Part shown: positions 17,751 to 27,857 of the stretch, piece by piece
How positions within the stretch are numbered: position 1 is the first letter of the stretch
Layout: every line of letters starts with the position of its first letter
Assembly: GCF_024347055.1 (NCBI RefSeq)
Contig: NZ_AP024895.1
Span: 868,001-932,000 of the forward strand
Length of the DNA: 64,000 nt
Source: Vibrio porteresiae DSM 19223
GTDB taxonomy: Bacteria; Pseudomonadota; Gammaproteobacteria; Enterobacterales; Vibrionaceae
Direction of reading: 5' to 3'
The notes under the pieces: model-generated
The model's input: the letters and a program-made list of their open reading frames with translations, nothing else
What the model was told of the DNA's origin: nothing
The model's database searches: none
Translations under genes and position numbers: made by a program

Positions 17751-17766
17751 TGCCAAATATTTGGCA
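17751..17766. promoter_or_regulatory. Perfect 16-bp palindrome in the flrA upstream region
   Basis: TGCCAAATATTTGGCA is its own reverse complement. It lies 66 bases before the flrA start and 17 bases after a TTGACT that could be a -35 element (17728-17733), so it would cover the -10 region. Such a site suggests an operator for a dimeric regulator; the regulator is unknown. Confidence 0.55.
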
Positions 17767-17831
17767 TTATGGGTGACGGTTTTCAATCGACTAAAAGCAA
17801 CTTCCCGGAATTAAGGCAATTATTCTCACCT

Positions 17832-19301
17832 ATGCAAGGCTTAGCGAAACTTATTGTGATTGAAGACGACAGTGCAGTTCGTTCTTATCTCAATACTATT
17901 TTAGAATTTGTAGGAGAGCAGTGTGAGGCTATTACGTCTTCTCAGATCGATCAGATCGACTGGTCATCGGTTTGGGCTGGATGCATTCTAGGCTCGCAAC
18001 GCAGTCAAGTGTTGCCTAAGGCTCTGTCTGATTCGTTGTTACGTGCTAACCACATTCCAGTGATTATCGCTAACAAGCAATCCTACTCACTAGACGAATT
18101 CCCTAACTACATTGGCGAGTTGGAGTTTCCTTTAAATTACGCTCAATTGAGTGAAGCGTTGCGTCATTGCAAAGAGTTTCTTGGCCGTAAAGGCGTTCAA
18201 GCTCATACCCCTTTAAGAAACAATATCTTATTTAGAAGCTTGGTTGGCCAAAGTCACGGAATTCAAAATGTTCGCCATTTAATTGAACAAGTGGCTAACA
18301 CCGAAGCTAACGTATTGATTCTTGGTGAATCAGGTACGGGTAAAGAGGTGGTAGCGCGTAACATCCATTATCATTCCAGCCGTAAAGATGGTCCTTTCGT
18401 GCCGATTAACTGTGGTGCGATTCCTGGTGATTTGCTCGAAAGCGAACTGTTTGGTCATGAAAAAGGCGCATTTACCGGCGCTATTACGTCGCGTAAGGGA
18501 CGTTTTGAGCTGGCTGAGGGCGGCACGCTGTTTCTTGATGAAATTGGCGATATGCCAATGGCGATGCAGGTCAAACTGCTGCGTGTCTTACAAGAGCGTT
18601 GCTTTGAACGTGTTGGTGGTAACACTACGATTAAAGCGAATGTGCGGATCATCGCCGCAACACATCGCAATTTGGAACACATGATTGCTGATGAGTCTTT
18701 CCGTGAAGACCTCTTCTACCGTTTGAATGTTTTTCCAATTGAGATGCCACCTTTGCGTGATCGCAAAGATGACATTCCTTTGTTACTTCAAGAGCTTATG
18801 GCTCGAATGGAAGCAGAAGGCGCTCAACCGATTTGTTTTACACCGCGCGCAATTAACTCGCTGGTGGAGCACGATTGGCCCGGTAACGTGCGTGAATTAG
18901 CCAACTTGGTTGAGCGTATGGTGATTTTGTATCCAAATAGCTTAGTGGATGTTAACCACCTGCCAACCAAATACCGTTACAGTGATATTCCTGAATTCCA
19001 ACCAGAATTCAATAATATCGCTCCTGTTGAAGAGCAGGAACGGGATGTTTTGGCGAACATTTTTGCTGAAGACTTTTCAATGGATGATAGCCAAGATTTC
19101 ATCTCTGGTATGGACGCAATGACTCAAGGTTTACCTCCAGAAGGTATTAATCTGAAAGAGATGTTAGCCGATTTAGAAGTCAGCATGATCAATCAAGCGT
19201 TAGATGCGCAAGCTGGTGTTGTCGCCAGAGCGGCGGATATGCTCGGTATGCGTCGTACTACGCTGGTGGAAAAGATGCGTAAGTACAATATGCAACGCTA
19301 A
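17832..19301 (+). CDS. flrA: Sigma-54-dependent flagellar master regulator FlrA
   Basis: A 489-residue bacterial enhancer-binding protein. An N-terminal FleQ/receiver-like domain (about 1-130) has the IVIEDD start but no phosphoacceptor Asp at the usual strand end (WAGCILGS). The AAA+ domain (about 145-380) has Walker A GESGTGKE, the sigma-54 contact GAFTGA and Walker [10 protein letters not shown]. The C-terminal Fis-type helix-turn-helix ends in [19 protein letters not shown]. FlrA/FleQ proteins bind c-di-GMP and start the flagellar cascade. The start at MQGLAKL is by homology; its ribosome site is poor, and upstream in-frame ATGs exist (17748 covers the palindrome). Confidence 0.93.
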   Translation: MQGLAKLIVIEDDSAVRSYLNTILEFVGEQCEAITSSQIDQIDWSSVWAGCILGSQRSQVLPKALSDSLLRANHIPVIIANKQSYSLDEFPNYIGELEFPLNYAQLSEALRHCKEFLGRKGVQAHTPLRNNILFRSLVGQSHGIQNVRHLIEQVANTEANVLILGESGTGKEVVARNIHYHSSRKDGPFVPINCGAIPGDLLESELFGHEKGAFTGAITSRKGRFELAEGGTLFLDEIGDMPMAMQVKLLRVLQERCFERVGGNTTIKANVRIIAATHRNLEHMIADESFREDLFYRLNVFPIEMPPLRDRKDDIPLLLQELMARMEAEGAQPICFTPRAINSLVEHDWPGNVRELANLVERMVILYPNSLVDVNHLPTKYRYSDIPEFQPEFNNIAPVEEQERDVLANIFAEDFSMDDSQDFISGMDAMTQGLPPEGINLKEMLADLEVSMINQALDAQAGVVARAADMLGMRRTTLVEKMRKYNMQR

Positions 19302-19386
19302 ACAGAGCATGCAACGTTAAGTATGGAGCGTTTAGTAAAGTAGTTGGTGTGCAATAAATGTGATCCAAAGCATACTATTTTACTCA

Positions 19387-19400
19387 GTCAATAAATTGTC
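19387..19400 (+). promoter_or_regulatory. FleQ/FlrA-like box upstream of flrB
   Basis: GTCAATAAATTGTC matches the published Pseudomonas FleQ consensus GTCAATAAATTGAC at 13 of 14 positions. It lies 37 bases upstream of the sigma-54 -24 element, about -70 from the expected start, a sensible enhancer position for FlrA. Confidence 0.65.
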
Positions 19401-19436
19401 ATAACGATAACGTATTGTAAATAAACAAAAATAGCC

Positions 19437-19452
19437 TGGCATGCATCTTGCG
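19437..19452 (+). promoter_or_regulatory. Sigma-54 promoter of flrBC
   Basis: TGGCATG-CATC-TTGCG with GG and GC exactly 10 bases apart, matching TGGCACG-N4-TTGCW. Transcription should start near 19463. Confidence 0.88.
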
Positions 19453-19492
19453 TGTTAGGCTATTGTTTATTTTAATAGGTGGTTTTTCGACG

Positions 19493-20545
19493 ATGGACAG
19501 TGCCATGGAGCAACATTCGCATTTAGACTCTCTTGAAGATCAAGTCGCACGTTATCGACAGGTTCTTGATGTGATGCCTGCCGGGGTAATTTTGCTTGAT
19601 ACACAAGGTATTGTTCGTGAAGCCAATCCTGAAGCGCAGCGGCTTCTCGATGTTCCTCTTCTAGGGGAGCGTTGGTATACCATTATTCAATTGGCCTTTG
19701 CACCTCGGGAAGATGATGGGCATGAAGTTTCGTTGCGTAATGGACGTAAAGTGCGCTTGGCGATTTCTGCTTCCACTACAGGTCAATTGATTTTAGTCAC
19801 CGACATGACGGAAACCCGTCTACTCCAGTCGCGTATCAGTGATTTGCAACGCTTATCGTCTTTGGGACGCATGGTTGCTTCTCTTGCTCACCAAGTTAGA
19901 ACTCCGCTATCGAGTGCTATGCTTTATGCAGCGAATCTTGGTGCACCGAATTTACCTACGGCGACTCGTGAACGCTTTCAATCGAAATTGGTCGATCGTC
20001 TCCATGATTTGGAAAAGCAAGTCAACGACATGCTGCTGTTTGCCAAAGGTGGCGACAACAAAGTCGTGAAGCCGTTTACTGTGGCTGAATTGGTCAGTGA
20101 ATTTCAACCTATGGTCGAAACCGCCTTAAAAACCAATCATATTGATTACGCCCAAGAGGTCGAAGAAGAGCAGACCGTACTTTTGGGTAATGCGAATGCC
20201 ATCGCTTCCGCGCTCAGTAACTTAGTGATGAATGCGGTGCAAATTGTGGGTAAAGGAGCACAAATTGATGTGTTCTTCCGCCCGGTTAATGGCGAATTAA
20301 AAATCTCTGTACAAGATAATGGTCCGGGCGTTCCAGCGGAGCTTCAGGATAAGATCATGGAGCCTTTCTTTACGACGCGTTCGCAAGGAACTGGATTAGG
20401 ACTCGCGGTTGTACAGATGGTCTGTCGTGCACATGATGGTCGTTTAGAGCTCATCTCTGAGCCTGGCGAGGGCGCGTGTTTTACCATGTGCTTACCGCTT
20501 GAGCGGAACGTTAGCCCAACCACTTTAGAAACTGGAGAATCATAA
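19493..20545 (+). CDS. flrB: Flagellar sensor histidine kinase FlrB
   Basis: About 350 residues: a PAS domain (about 25-115), a HisKA domain with His133 in ASLAHQVRTPLS, and an ATPase domain with NLVMNAVQ, DNGPGVP and GTGLGLAVV. No membrane helix, so it is cytoplasmic like other FlrB/FleS proteins. It phosphorylates FlrC. The start must lie after the sigma-54 promoter, which rules out the frame opening at 19448; the ATG at 19493 has AGGTGG 13 bases upstream. Its stop overlaps the flrC start by one base. Confidence 0.93.
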   Translation: MDSAMEQHSHLDSLEDQVARYRQVLDVMPAGVILLDTQGIVREANPEAQRLLDVPLLGERWYTIIQLAFAPREDDGHEVSLRNGRKVRLAISASTTGQLILVTDMTETRLLQSRISDLQRLSSLGRMVASLAHQVRTPLSSAMLYAANLGAPNLPTATRERFQSKLVDRLHDLEKQVNDMLLFAKGGDNKVVKPFTVAELVSEFQPMVETALKTNHIDYAQEVEEEQTVLLGNANAIASALSNLVMNAVQIVGKGAQIDVFFRPVNGELKISVQDNGPGVPAELQDKIMEPFFTTRSQGTGLGLAVVQMVCRAHDGRLELISEPGEGACFTMCLPLERNVSPTTLETGES

Positions 20546-21963
20546 TGGCTCAAAGTAAAGTCTTGATCGTTGAAGATGATGAGGGTCTACGCGAGGCGTT
20601 AGTCGATACATTGGCATTAGCAGGTTATGAATGGCTAGAAGCCGATTGTGCTGAAGATGCTTTAGTCAAACTTAAAAGTGACTCAGTGGACATCGTTGTC
20701 TCTGATGTGCAAATGGCAGGCATGGGCGGCCTCGCTTTGTTACGTAATATCAAACAGCATTGGCCTAATTTGCCAGTGCTTCTGATGACGGCCTACGCCA
20801 ATATTGAAGATGCGGTATCGGCAATGAAAGAGGGCGCTATTGACTACATGGCGAAACCTTTCGCCCCAGAAGTTCTCCTTAACATGGTCAGTCGCTATGC
20901 CCCAGTCAAATCCGACGATGATGGTGATGCCGTGGTTGCAGATGAGAAAAGTCTGAAGTTACTTGCTCTGGCCGATAAAGTGGCTAAAACCGATGCCAAC
21001 GTAATGGTGCTTGGTCCAAGTGGCTCAGGTAAAGAAGTGATGTCGCGCTACATTCATAATGCCTCTTTGCGTAAAGATGGTCCTTTTGTGGCGATCAACT
21101 GTGCGGCGATTCCAGACAACATGCTGGAAGCGACCCTGTTTGGTTATGAGAAAGGTGCGTTTACTGGCGCGGTGCAAGCTTGCCCTGGTAAATTTGAACA
21201 AGCGCAGGGCGGAACCATTTTGCTAGATGAAATCAGTGAAATGGATTTGAACCTGCAGGCTAAACTGCTGCGTGTTCTTCAAGAGCGAGAAGTGGAACGT
21301 TTGGGGAGCCGCAAGAGCGTCAAACTCGATGTACGCGTGCTTGCCACTAGTAACCGTGATTTAAAACAGTATGTGAAAGAAGGGCATTTTCGCGAAGACT
21401 TGTACTACCGCCTGAATGTATTTCCTATTGCGTGGCCAGCTTTGTGTGAACGTAAAGGTGATATTGCGCCTTTAGCGCAGCATTTGGTGGAGCGTCACTG
21501 CAAAAAATTGGGCTTGCCTGTGCCTTCGCTTTCGCCAAGTGCGGTGAATAAACTGCTGTGTTATTCATGGCCGGGTAACGTTCGTGAGCTGGATAACGTG
21601 ATTCAACGTGCGCTGATTTTGAGTGAACAAAAAGCGATCGACGAAGAGCATATTTTGTTAGAAGGATTGGATTGGCAAGATGCCGCGAGCCTACAACAAG
21701 TACTCGATCATTCGGTTGCTCCGAGTGTCAAACCCGTGGCGGACCCTGAATTGTCACGAGCTTTTTCGGGCGAAACGCTCTCTGCTGGTTCTACAGGGCT
21801 AGGTGATGAGCTGCGCGATCAAGAGTTTGCCATCATTATGGACACCTTAGTTGAGTGCCAAGGTCGCCGCAAAGAGATGGCTGAGAAGTTAGGAATTAGC
21901 CCAAGAACGTTGCGCTACAAGCTTGCGAAAATGCGTGATGCGGGGATTGATATTCCTAATTGA
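20545..21963 (+). CDS. flrC: Sigma-54-dependent response regulator FlrC
   Basis: A 472-residue NtrC-family activator. The receiver domain (1-120) has phosphoacceptor Asp54 in [11 protein letters not shown], with TAY and KPF motifs. The AAA+ domain (about 135-365) has [14 protein letters not shown] and ILLDEISEM. The C-terminal Fis-type helix-turn-helix contains [17 protein letters not shown]. Activated by FlrB, it drives sigma-54 flagellar genes, classically hook-basal body operons and the major flagellin. It is coupled to flrB. Confidence 0.95.
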   Translation: MAQSKVLIVEDDEGLREALVDTLALAGYEWLEADCAEDALVKLKSDSVDIVVSDVQMAGMGGLALLRNIKQHWPNLPVLLMTAYANIEDAVSAMKEGAIDYMAKPFAPEVLLNMVSRYAPVKSDDDGDAVVADEKSLKLLALADKVAKTDANVMVLGPSGSGKEVMSRYIHNASLRKDGPFVAINCAAIPDNMLEATLFGYEKGAFTGAVQACPGKFEQAQGGTILLDEISEMDLNLQAKLLRVLQEREVERLGSRKSVKLDVRVLATSNRDLKQYVKEGHFREDLYYRLNVFPIAWPALCERKGDIAPLAQHLVERHCKKLGLPVPSLSPSAVNKLLCYSWPGNVRELDNVIQRALILSEQKAIDEEHILLEGLDWQDAASLQQVLDHSVAPSVKPVADPELSRAFSGETLSAGSTGLGDELRDQEFAIIMDTLVECQGRRKEMAEKLGISPRTLRYKLAKMRDAGIDIPN

Positions 21964-21977
21964 GTGTTTTCGTACTG

Positions 21978-21993
21978 TGGCATATATATTGCT
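21978..21993 (+). promoter_or_regulatory. Sigma-54 promoter of the fliE operon
   Basis: TGGCATA-TATA-TTGCT, with GG and GC exactly 10 bases apart, only 15 bases after the flrC stop. The enhancer site, if upstream, must lie inside flrC. Confidence 0.88.
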
Positions 21994-22044
21994 GCATTAA
22001 GGGATATGAACAGTTTTTAGTCAAACTTTTGGCGTGAGGTCGTG

Positions 22045-22356
22045 ATGAGATTAGATGGTTTACAAAGTGAAATGCAGACAATGAAGCTGGAAGCGACCAA
22101 CTCTCGTCCATTGGCGACTGGACAAAAAGTTGGCGCTGATTTTGGTGACATGTTGTCCAAAGCGATTAATAGCGTTAATGGCTTACAACAGTCTTCCAGC
22201 GATATGCAAACGCGCTTTGACCGCGGCGATGAAAATGTCTCGCTCGCTGATGTGATGATTGCGCGTAACAAAGCCAGTGTGGCATTCGAAGCGACAATTC
22301 AAGTACGTAACAAATTGGTTGATGCGTACAAAGAATTGATGAACATGCCAGTCTAA
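22045..22356 (+). CDS. fliE: Flagellar hook-basal body protein FliE
   Basis: A 103-residue rod/MS-ring adaptor. The conserved C-terminal half reads SLADVMIARNKASVAFEATI followed by QVRNKLVDAYKELMNM. The ATG at 22045 has GAGG upstream; a GTG at 22042 is a poorer alternative. First gene of fliEFGHIJ, directly behind its sigma-54 promoter. Confidence 0.95.
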   Translation: MRLDGLQSEMQTMKLEATNSRPLATGQKVGADFGDMLSKAINSVNGLQQSSSDMQTRFDRGDENVSLADVMIARNKASVAFEATIQVRNKLVDAYKELMNMPV

Positions 22357-22379
22357 TGGTTTGATATAGGTAGTAGATT

Positions 22380-24134
22380 GTGGCTGATGATAATCATAGC
22401 ACCGACCTTGCCGTAAGCAGCGGTGGTGAACATGCAATGATGCCGAGTTCGAGCAACTCTTCAATGGCTCTGGATACTCAAAATCCAGACGTGGAAGAAA
22501 AACGCTCGAACAAGATGGATTTTGCGATGGGTGACCTGGACCTGTTACGTCAAATCGTACTGGTTCTGTCTATCTCCATCTGTGTGGCGCTGATTGTGAT
22601 GCTGTTCTTTTGGGTTCGTGAACCTGAAATGCGTCCTTTAGGTGTTTATGACACAGAAGAGCTGATCCCAGTGCTGGATTATCTTGATCAGCAAAAACAA
22701 GATTACAAACTCGATGGCAATACCATTTTGGTGCCTAACTCTGACTACAACAGCTTAAAACTGAACATGGTTCGTGCTGGAGTCAACAAAGGTTCGGATG
22801 CTGCGGGTGATGATATCTTATTAAAAGATATGGGTTTTGGTGTATCGCAACGTCTTGAACAAGAGCGTTTAAAACTCAGTCGTGAACGCCAACTTGCCAA
22901 CGCCATTGAAGAGATGCGCCAAGTGAGCAAAGCACGTGTGTTGTTGGCACTGCCAAAACAGAGCGTGTTTGTCCGTCAAAATGAACCCGCTTCGGCTTCC
23001 GTGTTCTTGACCCTAAGAGCGGGCGCTAGCCTTAAGCAAGAAGAAGTGGATTCTATCGTAGATATGGTCGCCAGCGCCGTTCCCGGTATGCAGCCGACTC
23101 GTGTCACTGTCACTGACCAAAACGGTCGTCTGCTCAACTCTGGCTCTCAAGATCCTGTATCGACAGCGCGTCGTAAAGAACAAGATTTGGAACGCAAACA
23201 AGAGCAAGAAGTTCGCCAAAAAATCGACTCGGTATTGATCCCTATTTTGGGCATTGGTAACTACACCGCTCAAGTGGATATCGATATGGACTTTAGTGCG
23301 GTTGAACAAACCACCAAAAGTTTTGATCCACAAAAACCGGCAACCCGCAGTGAATACACTCTTGAAGATTACAACAACGGTAATGTGGTGGCCGGAGTAC
23401 CAGGTGCATTGAGTAACCAACCGCCTGCTGATGCTTCGATTCCTCAAGATGTAGCACAGATGAAAGATGGCTCGGGAACGGGTCAAGGTTCTGTGCATAA
23501 AGAAGCGACGCGCAACTTTGAATTAGATACTACCATCAGCCATGAACGTAAGCAGAGCGGTGTCATTGCTCGTCAAACGGTCGCTGTGGCAGTGAAAAAC
23601 CGTCAAACCGTGAATGCGGAAACGGGCGAAGTGACCTACACCCCTCTTAGCGATGCGGAATTGAATGCAATTCGTCAGGTGCTGATCGGTACGGTAGGCT
23701 ACAATCAAAATCGTGGTGACTTGCTCAACGTATTGAGTATGCAATTTGCTAAACCAGAAGTGGCTGAAACTCCAGATGTACCAATTTGGGAAAATCCAAA
23801 CTTCAGCGACTGGATTCGTTGGCTAGCAAGTGCATTAGTTATCATTGTCGTGGTCATGGTATTGGTGCGTCCAGCATTGAAGAAACTGCTCAACCCTGCT
23901 GCGGTTGAAGAAGATTCAATGTATGGCCCAGATGGTTTGCCTATCGGTGCTGATGGGGAAACTAGCCTAATCGGTAGCGACATTGATGGCGGTGAGCTGT
24001 TCGAGTTTGGCTCCGGGATTGATTTGCCGAACTTGCACAAGGATGAGGACGTGCTCAAAGCAGTACGTGCCTTGGTGGCTAACGAGCCTGAACTTGCGGC
24101 TCAAGTGGTGAAGAACTGGATGCAAAATGCCTGA
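22380..24134 (+). CDS. fliF: Flagellar MS-ring protein FliF
   Basis: A 584-residue inner membrane ring protein. A charged cytoplasmic N-terminus is followed by a membrane helix (about residues 55-80), ring-building motifs in the periplasmic part, and a second membrane helix (about 475-500). The C-terminal tail (DVLKAVRALVANEPELAAQV) binds FliG. The start is GTG at 22380 with AGG ten bases upstream. It overlaps fliG by 8 bases. Confidence 0.96.
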   Translation: MADDNHSTDLAVSSGGEHAMMPSSSNSSMALDTQNPDVEEKRSNKMDFAMGDLDLLRQIVLVLSISICVALIVMLFFWVREPEMRPLGVYDTEELIPVLDYLDQQKQDYKLDGNTILVPNSDYNSLKLNMVRAGVNKGSDAAGDDILLKDMGFGVSQRLEQERLKLSRERQLANAIEEMRQVSKARVLLALPKQSVFVRQNEPASASVFLTLRAGASLKQEEVDSIVDMVASAVPGMQPTRVTVTDQNGRLLNSGSQDPVSTARRKEQDLERKQEQEVRQKIDSVLIPILGIGNYTAQVDIDMDFSAVEQTTKSFDPQKPATRSEYTLEDYNNGNVVAGVPGALSNQPPADASIPQDVAQMKDGSGTGQGSVHKEATRNFELDTTISHERKQSGVIARQTVAVAVKNRQTVNAETGEVTYTPLSDAELNAIRQVLIGTVGYNQNRGDLLNVLSMQFAKPEVAETPDVPIWENPNFSDWIRWLASALVIIVVVMVLVRPALKKLLNPAAVEEDSMYGPDGLPIGADGETSLIGSDIDGGELFEFGSGIDLPNLHKDEDVLKAVRALVANEPELAAQVVKNWMQNA

Positions 24135-25176
24135 ACAAAATAACAAAAATGGTGGAGAAGTGGCAGAAACAACCGTTGATATTGCGGATATCCCTGGTGA
24201 AGAGCGTGCGGCCATTCTGCTATTAAGTTTGAATGAAGAAGATGCAGCGGGCATTATCCGCCATCTTGAGCCAAAGCAAGTACAGCGTGTCGGTAGTGCG
24301 ATGGCTCGTGCTAAAGATTTAAGCCAAGAAAAGGTAGGACTAGTGCACCGTGCCTTTTTGGAAGACATACAAAAATACACCAACATTGGTATGGGGAGTG
24401 AAGACTTCATGCGTAATGCGTTGGTGGCCGCACTGGGTGCAGATAAAGCTAACAACTTGGTTGACCAAATTCTGCTTGGTACCGGTTCTAAAGGTCTCGA
24501 TTCGTTGAAATGGATGGACCCTCGTCAAGTAGCGAGCATTATAGTCAACGAACACCCACAGATTCAGACCATTGTATTGTCGTACTTAGAGCCTGACCAA
24601 TCGGCCGAAATTTTGGCCCAGTTTGCTGAACGTGACCGTCTCGATTTGATGATGCGTATTGCCAACCTTGAAGAAGTTCAACCATCTGCTCTAGCAGAAC
24701 TGAACGAAATCATGGAGAAACAGTTTGCGGGTCAAGCGGGTGCTCAAGCGGCGAAAATTGGTGGCTTGAAAGCCGCTGCCGATATCATGAACTATCTGGA
24801 TAACAACATTGAAGGATTACTCATGGATCAAATGCGTGAGCAAGACGAAGATTTGGCAACCCAGATTCAGGATCTGATGTTCGTGTTCGAAAACTTGGTG
24901 GAAGTCGACGATCAGGGCATTCAAAAATTGCTGCGTGACGTTCCTCAAGACGTATTGCAACGTGCCCTTAAAGGTGCCGATGATGCTCTACGTGAGAAGA
25001 TCTTCAAGAACATGTCGAAACGTGCTGCTGAATTGATGAAAGATGACTTGGAAGCAATGGCTCCAATCAAAGTTTCGGATGTGGAAGCATCACAGAAAGA
25101 GATTTTGGCAATTGCGCGCAAGATGGCCGACCAGGGCGAAATTATGTTGTCTGGCGGCGCAGACGAATTCTTGTAA
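24127..25176 (+). CDS. fliG: Flagellar motor switch protein FliG
   Basis: A 349-residue rotor protein with N, middle and C domains. The middle domain has EHPQIQTIVLSYL with the EHPQ motif, and the C-terminal torque domain carries the charged helix DDALREKIFKNMSKRA that meets the stator. The start overlaps the fliF end, so translation is coupled. A terminator-like hairpin follows inside the operon. Confidence 0.96.
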   Translation: MPEQNNKNGGEVAETTVDIADIPGEERAAILLLSLNEEDAAGIIRHLEPKQVQRVGSAMARAKDLSQEKVGLVHRAFLEDIQKYTNIGMGSEDFMRNALVAALGADKANNLVDQILLGTGSKGLDSLKWMDPRQVASIIVNEHPQIQTIVLSYLEPDQSAEILAQFAERDRLDLMMRIANLEEVQPSALAELNEIMEKQFAGQAGAQAAKIGGLKAAADIMNYLDNNIEGLLMDQMREQDEDLATQIQDLMFVFENLVEVDDQGIQKLLRDVPQDVLQRALKGADDALREKIFKNMSKRAAELMKDDLEAMAPIKVSDVEASQKEILAIARKMADQGEIMLSGGADEFL

Positions 25177-25200
25177 TTCTGGCTATGCAAGCCACACCCC

Positions 25201-25230
25201 AAGGGGCCGAATGGGGCCCCTTCTGTTTTT
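25201..25230 (+). terminator. Terminator-like hairpin between fliG and fliH
   Basis: AAGGGGCC (25201-25208) pairs with GGCCCCTT (25215-25222), then CTGTTTTT. It has the form of an intrinsic terminator, yet lies inside fliEFGHIJ with no promoter recognised before fliH; it could reduce fliHIJ relative to fliEFG. Confidence 0.75.
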
Positions 25231-25256
25231 AGAGCATATCGACAATAGGAATCATC

Positions 25257-26063
25257 ATGTCTGGTGAAAGAAAACGCGGGTTTATCCGTCTTGATGCCAA
25301 TACAGCGACAAGTGACCAGCCTAAAAAGTGGGGCCTAACCGACTACGCAGTGGAGCAAGGCAAGCAAGCCAAAGAAACTGCAATGAACTACGATCCCGGT
25401 TGGATGCCCTCTTTTGATGAACCTGAAATTGAAGAACCTAAACCGCTCTCAGTCGAAGACATTGAAGAAATTCGCCAAGCGGCTTATCTCGAAGGTTTAG
25501 AGCAAGGCAAAGCTGAAGGGCATGCTCTTGGTTTTGAACAAGGTAAAGCCGAAGGTTATCAAGTGGGTCATGAAGAAGGCGTAAGTGCCGGTCAACAAGA
25601 AGGCTTAGCGGCTGGGCAGGAACAAGTTGCGCAGCAAGTGGCTCATTTTGTTGAGATGGCCAACCAATTTTCCCAGCCACTGGAGTTAATGAATGCTCAA
25701 GTGGAGAAACAACTGGTGGATATGGTGCTGACCTTGACCAAAGAAGTGGTTCATGTGGAAGTCAAAACCAATCCGCAAATCATTTTAGATACCGTCAAGG
25801 CTTCGGTTGAGGCGTTACCGATTGCGGGTCATGCGATTACCCTCAAATTGCATCCCGATGATGTGGAAACCATCCGCCAAGCTTATGGCAATAAAGAGAT
25901 CGATTTTCGTCAGTGGACGTTAGTGGCAGAGCCTGCTTTGAGTTTGGGCGATGTGCAAATTGAAGCGAGTGATTCAAGCGTTAACTATCGTATGGAAGAT
26001 CGTATTCGTTCGGTATTAAGTAATTTCTGTGGCACCAATCGTCATCACACAGGTTTAGAGTAA
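25257..26063 (+). CDS. fliH: Flagellar assembly protein FliH
   Basis: A 268-residue negative regulator and stator-like partner of the FliI ATPase. A repeated Gly-every-four-residue helix (about residues 80-125: [20 protein letters not shown] and onward) is the GxxxG signature of FliH. The C-terminal domain (about 140-260) binds FliI. No strong ribosome site is seen (GGAATCATC). The stop overlaps the fliI start. Confidence 0.93.
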   Translation: MSGERKRGFIRLDANTATSDQPKKWGLTDYAVEQGKQAKETAMNYDPGWMPSFDEPEIEEPKPLSVEDIEEIRQAAYLEGLEQGKAEGHALGFEQGKAEGYQVGHEEGVSAGQQEGLAAGQEQVAQQVAHFVEMANQFSQPLELMNAQVEKQLVDMVLTLTKEVVHVEVKTNPQIILDTVKASVEALPIAGHAITLKLHPDDVETIRQAYGNKEIDFRQWTLVAEPALSLGDVQIEASDSSVNYRMEDRIRSVLSNFCGTNRHHTGLE

Positions 26064-27388
26064 TGTTGTCGCTAGCGGAACGTTTATCACACTATAAAAC
26101 CCAAGGGCTTACCAATCGGCCAATTGCCTCGGGTAAGTTGGTGCGCGTGGTCGGCTTGACCCTGGAGGCGACGGGTTGTCGTGCTCCCATTGGCAGTCTA
26201 TGTCATATCGAAACCATGCATGGCGTGATGGAAGCAGAAGTGGTCGGTTTTTCTGGCGATAATCTATTTCTTATGCCAAGCGAACAGATCACCGGAATAT
26301 TGCCGGGAGCGAAAGTCACACCTTTGACGGAAGCAGCAGGTATGCCGGTTGGCATGGAGCTGCTTGGTCGAGTGGTGGATGGGGTCGGTAATCCCCTGGA
26401 TGGTCTTGGCCCTATTTATACCGAGCATCGCGCTTCTTTGGATGCTCAGCCCATCAACCCTCTCTCACGTAAACCTATTCATGAGCCATTAGATGTTGGC
26501 ATCAAGGCGATCAATGGCCTATTAACGGTCGGTAAAGGTCAGCGTATTGGCCTGTTTGCTGGCTCTGGTGTGGGTAAATCTGTGACCTTGGGGATGATGA
26601 CCCGAGGAACGACTGCACAAGTGGTGGTCGTGGGGCTCATTGGTGAACGTGGCCGCGAAGTAAAAGAATTTATTGAAGAAATTTTAGGTGTTGAAGGACG
26701 TCAGCGTGCGGTGGTGGTGGCCGCTCCTGCTGATGCTTCACCGCTAATGCGATTAAAGGGCTGCCAAACAGCGCTCACTATTGCCGAATATTTTCGCGAT
26801 CAAGGCTTAGATGTCCTGCTCTTGATGGACTCTTTGACCCGTTTTGCTCAAGCTCAACGTGAAATTGCATTGTCTGTTGGTGAACCTCCAGCGACGAAAG
26901 GTTATCCACCATCGGTGTTTGCTAAATTACCTGCGCTGGTTGAACGGGCGGGTAATGGTGGGCCAGACCAAGGCTCTATTACCGCGTTCTTTACCGTATT
27001 GACCGAAGGGGATGACTTACAAGACCCCATCGCGGATGCATCACGTGCGATTTTGGATGGACACATCGTGTTGTCGCGTGAAATGGCCGATGCAGGTCAT
27101 TACCCAGCGATTGATGTCGAAAAATCGGTCAGCCGTGTTATGCCTCAAGTGACAGACGATGAACATGTCTTGATGTCAAAAGCGGTACGACAAGTGCTTT
27201 CTATCTGTCGTAAAAACCAAGATTTGGTGTCGATTGGTGCCTATAAACCAGGTACAGACCAAGCGATTGATAGTGCGTTTACCCTCAAGCCAAAACTTGA
27301 TCAATATTTGCAGCAAGGGATGAAAGAGTCCGTTCCTTATGACATGTGCGTCAATATGTTGCGGCATGTGTTAGGCGTGGGAGGTTAA
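26063..27388 (+). CDS. fliI: Flagellum-specific export ATPase FliI
   Basis: A 441-residue F1-beta-like ATPase energising flagellar type III export. Walker A is [11 protein letters not shown], the catalytic Glu region is [15 protein letters not shown], and Walker B is [12 protein letters not shown]. The start overlaps the fliH stop by one base; fliJ starts 3 bases later. Confidence 0.97.
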   Translation: MLSLAERLSHYKTQGLTNRPIASGKLVRVVGLTLEATGCRAPIGSLCHIETMHGVMEAEVVGFSGDNLFLMPSEQITGILPGAKVTPLTEAAGMPVGMELLGRVVDGVGNPLDGLGPIYTEHRASLDAQPINPLSRKPIHEPLDVGIKAINGLLTVGKGQRIGLFAGSGVGKSVTLGMMTRGTTAQVVVVGLIGERGREVKEFIEEILGVEGRQRAVVVAAPADASPLMRLKGCQTALTIAEYFRDQGLDVLLLMDSLTRFAQAQREIALSVGEPPATKGYPPSVFAKLPALVERAGNGGPDQGSITAFFTVLTEGDDLQDPIADASRAILDGHIVLSREMADAGHYPAIDVEKSVSRVMPQVTDDEHVLMSKAVRQVLSICRKNQDLVSIGAYKPGTDQAIDSAFTLKPKLDQYLQQGMKESVPYDMCVNMLRHVLGVGG

Positions 27389-27391
27389 TAG

Positions 27392-27841
27392 ATGAACAGT
27401 GCGTTGGAGTTCTTACTAGAACAAGCTAAAGAGAATGAAAACAAAGCCGTGATGGCGCTTGGTCAGGCTCGTACTGAGCTGCAAAACTATTACCGCCAAA
27501 TTGAGCAAATCGAACAGTATCGTTTAGATTACTGCCAACAACTGGTTGATCGCGGTAAATCTGGATTAACCGCAAGCGCATATGGTCATCTTCAGCGCTT
27601 TTTGAATCAATTAGATGAAACCTTATCTAAGCAGCGTCAAGCTGAAAATCATTTTAAGCAGCAGGTTACCAACTGTGAGCAACATTGGTTGGAGCGGCGT
27701 AAACAACGACGTTCTTACGAATGGTTAATCGAGAAGAAACAGCATGATGCGCTGGTGCTTCAAGAAAAACGCGATCAAAAAATGATGGATGAATTTTCCA
27801 CCTTAAGTTTTAACCGCCGCCGCCTTAATTCCGAACACTAA
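27392..27841 (+). CDS. fliJ: Flagellar export protein FliJ
   Basis: A 149-residue protein predicted to be almost entirely an antiparallel coiled coil rich in Gln, Glu and Arg, the shape of FliJ, which sits in the FliI hexamer like the F1 gamma subunit. Identification rests on length, coiled-coil composition and position. Last gene of the fliE transcript before the fliK promoter. Confidence 0.9.
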   Translation: MNSALEFLLEQAKENENKAVMALGQARTELQNYYRQIEQIEQYRLDYCQQLVDRGKSGLTASAYGHLQRFLNQLDETLSKQRQAENHFKQQVTNCEQHWLERRKQRRSYEWLIEKKQHDALVLQEKRDQKMMDEFSTLSFNRRRLNSEH

Positions 27842-27857
27842 TGCATTTGTTACGTCT

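Noticed and set aside
17748..17831. Longer N-terminus of FlrA
   Set aside because: It would start inside the probable promoter and cover the 16-bp palindrome; residues before MQGLAKL do not look like FlrA. The weak ribosome site leaves some doubt.
19448..19492. Longer N-terminus of FlrB
   Set aside because: The opening codon lies within the -12 element of the sigma-54 promoter, so it would not be transcribed.
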